64,000 bases of DNA, from the IMG/VR virus record IMGVR_UViG_3300050120_000152, positions 124,001 to 188,000 of that record; one strand, written 5' to 3'. Numbering within the stretch: position 1 is the stretch's first letter; every line of letters begins with the position of its first letter. The notes below the pieces were generated by a model. The model saw only the letters and a program-made list of their open reading frames with translations. It was not told the origin of the DNA and searched no databases. The stretch comes from a virus. Made by a program: the position numbers and the translations under genes. Positions 63,906-64,000 of the stretch are shown here, one piece after another.

Positions 63906-64000
63906 ATGGACACCAGCATGACTCGCAATGAATTACATAAGCTGCTCATCAAATTGCGCACTATGGTTAAGGCTGGTAACTATCCTTCTAACTATAGGAC
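63906..64000 (+). CDS. Hypothetical protein, cut by the window end
   Basis: Open frame MDTSMTRNELHKLLIKLRTM... runs off the window. Promoter-like TTGCAT/TATAAT upstream (63861-63890). Confidence 0.6.
   Translation, partial: MDTSMTRNELHKLLIKLRTMVKAGNYPSNYR

Noticed and set aside
1-64000. Genome-wide amber recoding in this window
   Set aside because: Although an amber suppressor tRNA exists, no gene here is visibly interrupted by in-frame TAG, and the few TAG stops have backup stops close by.

Overview
The window looks like an accessory (early/host-takeover type) region of a large lytic tailed phage infecting a Gram-negative, probably proteobacterial, host. The reasons are densely packed small ORFs of unknown function, strong sigma70-like promoters (TTGACA, 16-17 nt, TATAAT) in front of single genes or small operons, Rho-independent terminators, more than twenty tRNA or tRNA-like genes, several free-standing homing-type endonucleases, and phage-typical enzymes. 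No structural, packaging or replication genes are present. No host can be named from the sequence alone.

Layout. (1) 1-22 kb, mostly + strand: small membrane and secreted proteins, tRNA groups (Gly/Ser at 2.4-4.0 kb, Met at 5.7 kb, odd tRNAs at 7.3-8.5 kb, Pro at 11.8-12.1 kb), two GIY-YIG genes (one frameshifted), an HNH gene, a B12-dependent class II ribonucleotide reductase (16.7-18.6 kb), a cell-wall hydrolase and a SprT-like metalloprotease. (2) 22-39 kb, almost all - strand: a treble-clef/GIY-YIG protein, a T4 RNA-ligase-1 homologue (24.9-26.1 kb), a DUF488 protein, an amber-suppressor tRNA, a HAD-like protein, and a tandem array of six paralogous CCLG proteins (33.3-36.3 kb; a seventh copy lies at 6.9 kb). 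(3) 39-50 kb, + strand: second SprT-like and SleB-like genes, Leu/Pro tRNAs, a large structured RNA region with an embedded endonuclease-like gene (41.9-43.8 kb), an HNH gene and a gp88-like gene. (4) 50-64 kb, + strand: over thirty short cassettes, each with its own strong promoter, visibly richer in G+C, with long structured non-coding RNAs, a repeated promoter/leader element in both orientations, and Lys- and His-type tRNAs.

The most unusual feature is the RNA content. A Lys tRNA (57.7 kb) and a Leu tRNA (41.2 kb) have 30- and 57-nt hairpin insertions inside the anticodon loop; deleting the insertion restores the standard Lys (TTT) and Leu (CAA) loops. At 41.55-41.62 kb the 3' half of a tRNA precedes its 5' half, with matching acceptor and anticodon stems plus an extra helix beyond the anticodon, which is the layout of a circularly permuted tRNA gene. 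Other tRNAs carry long inserts between the anticodon and T arms, lack a D arm, or combine a long variable arm with a Gly anticodon. The same window encodes an RNA ligase of the T4 Rnl1 family, which seals broken tRNA anticodon loops. A phage RNA cut-and-seal pathway is therefore a testable hypothesis. It is inference: no splicing endonuclease or end-healing kinase is recognisable here.

Most proteins are unrecognised. All calls come from reading the sequence, without database searches; RNA structures were paired by eye.
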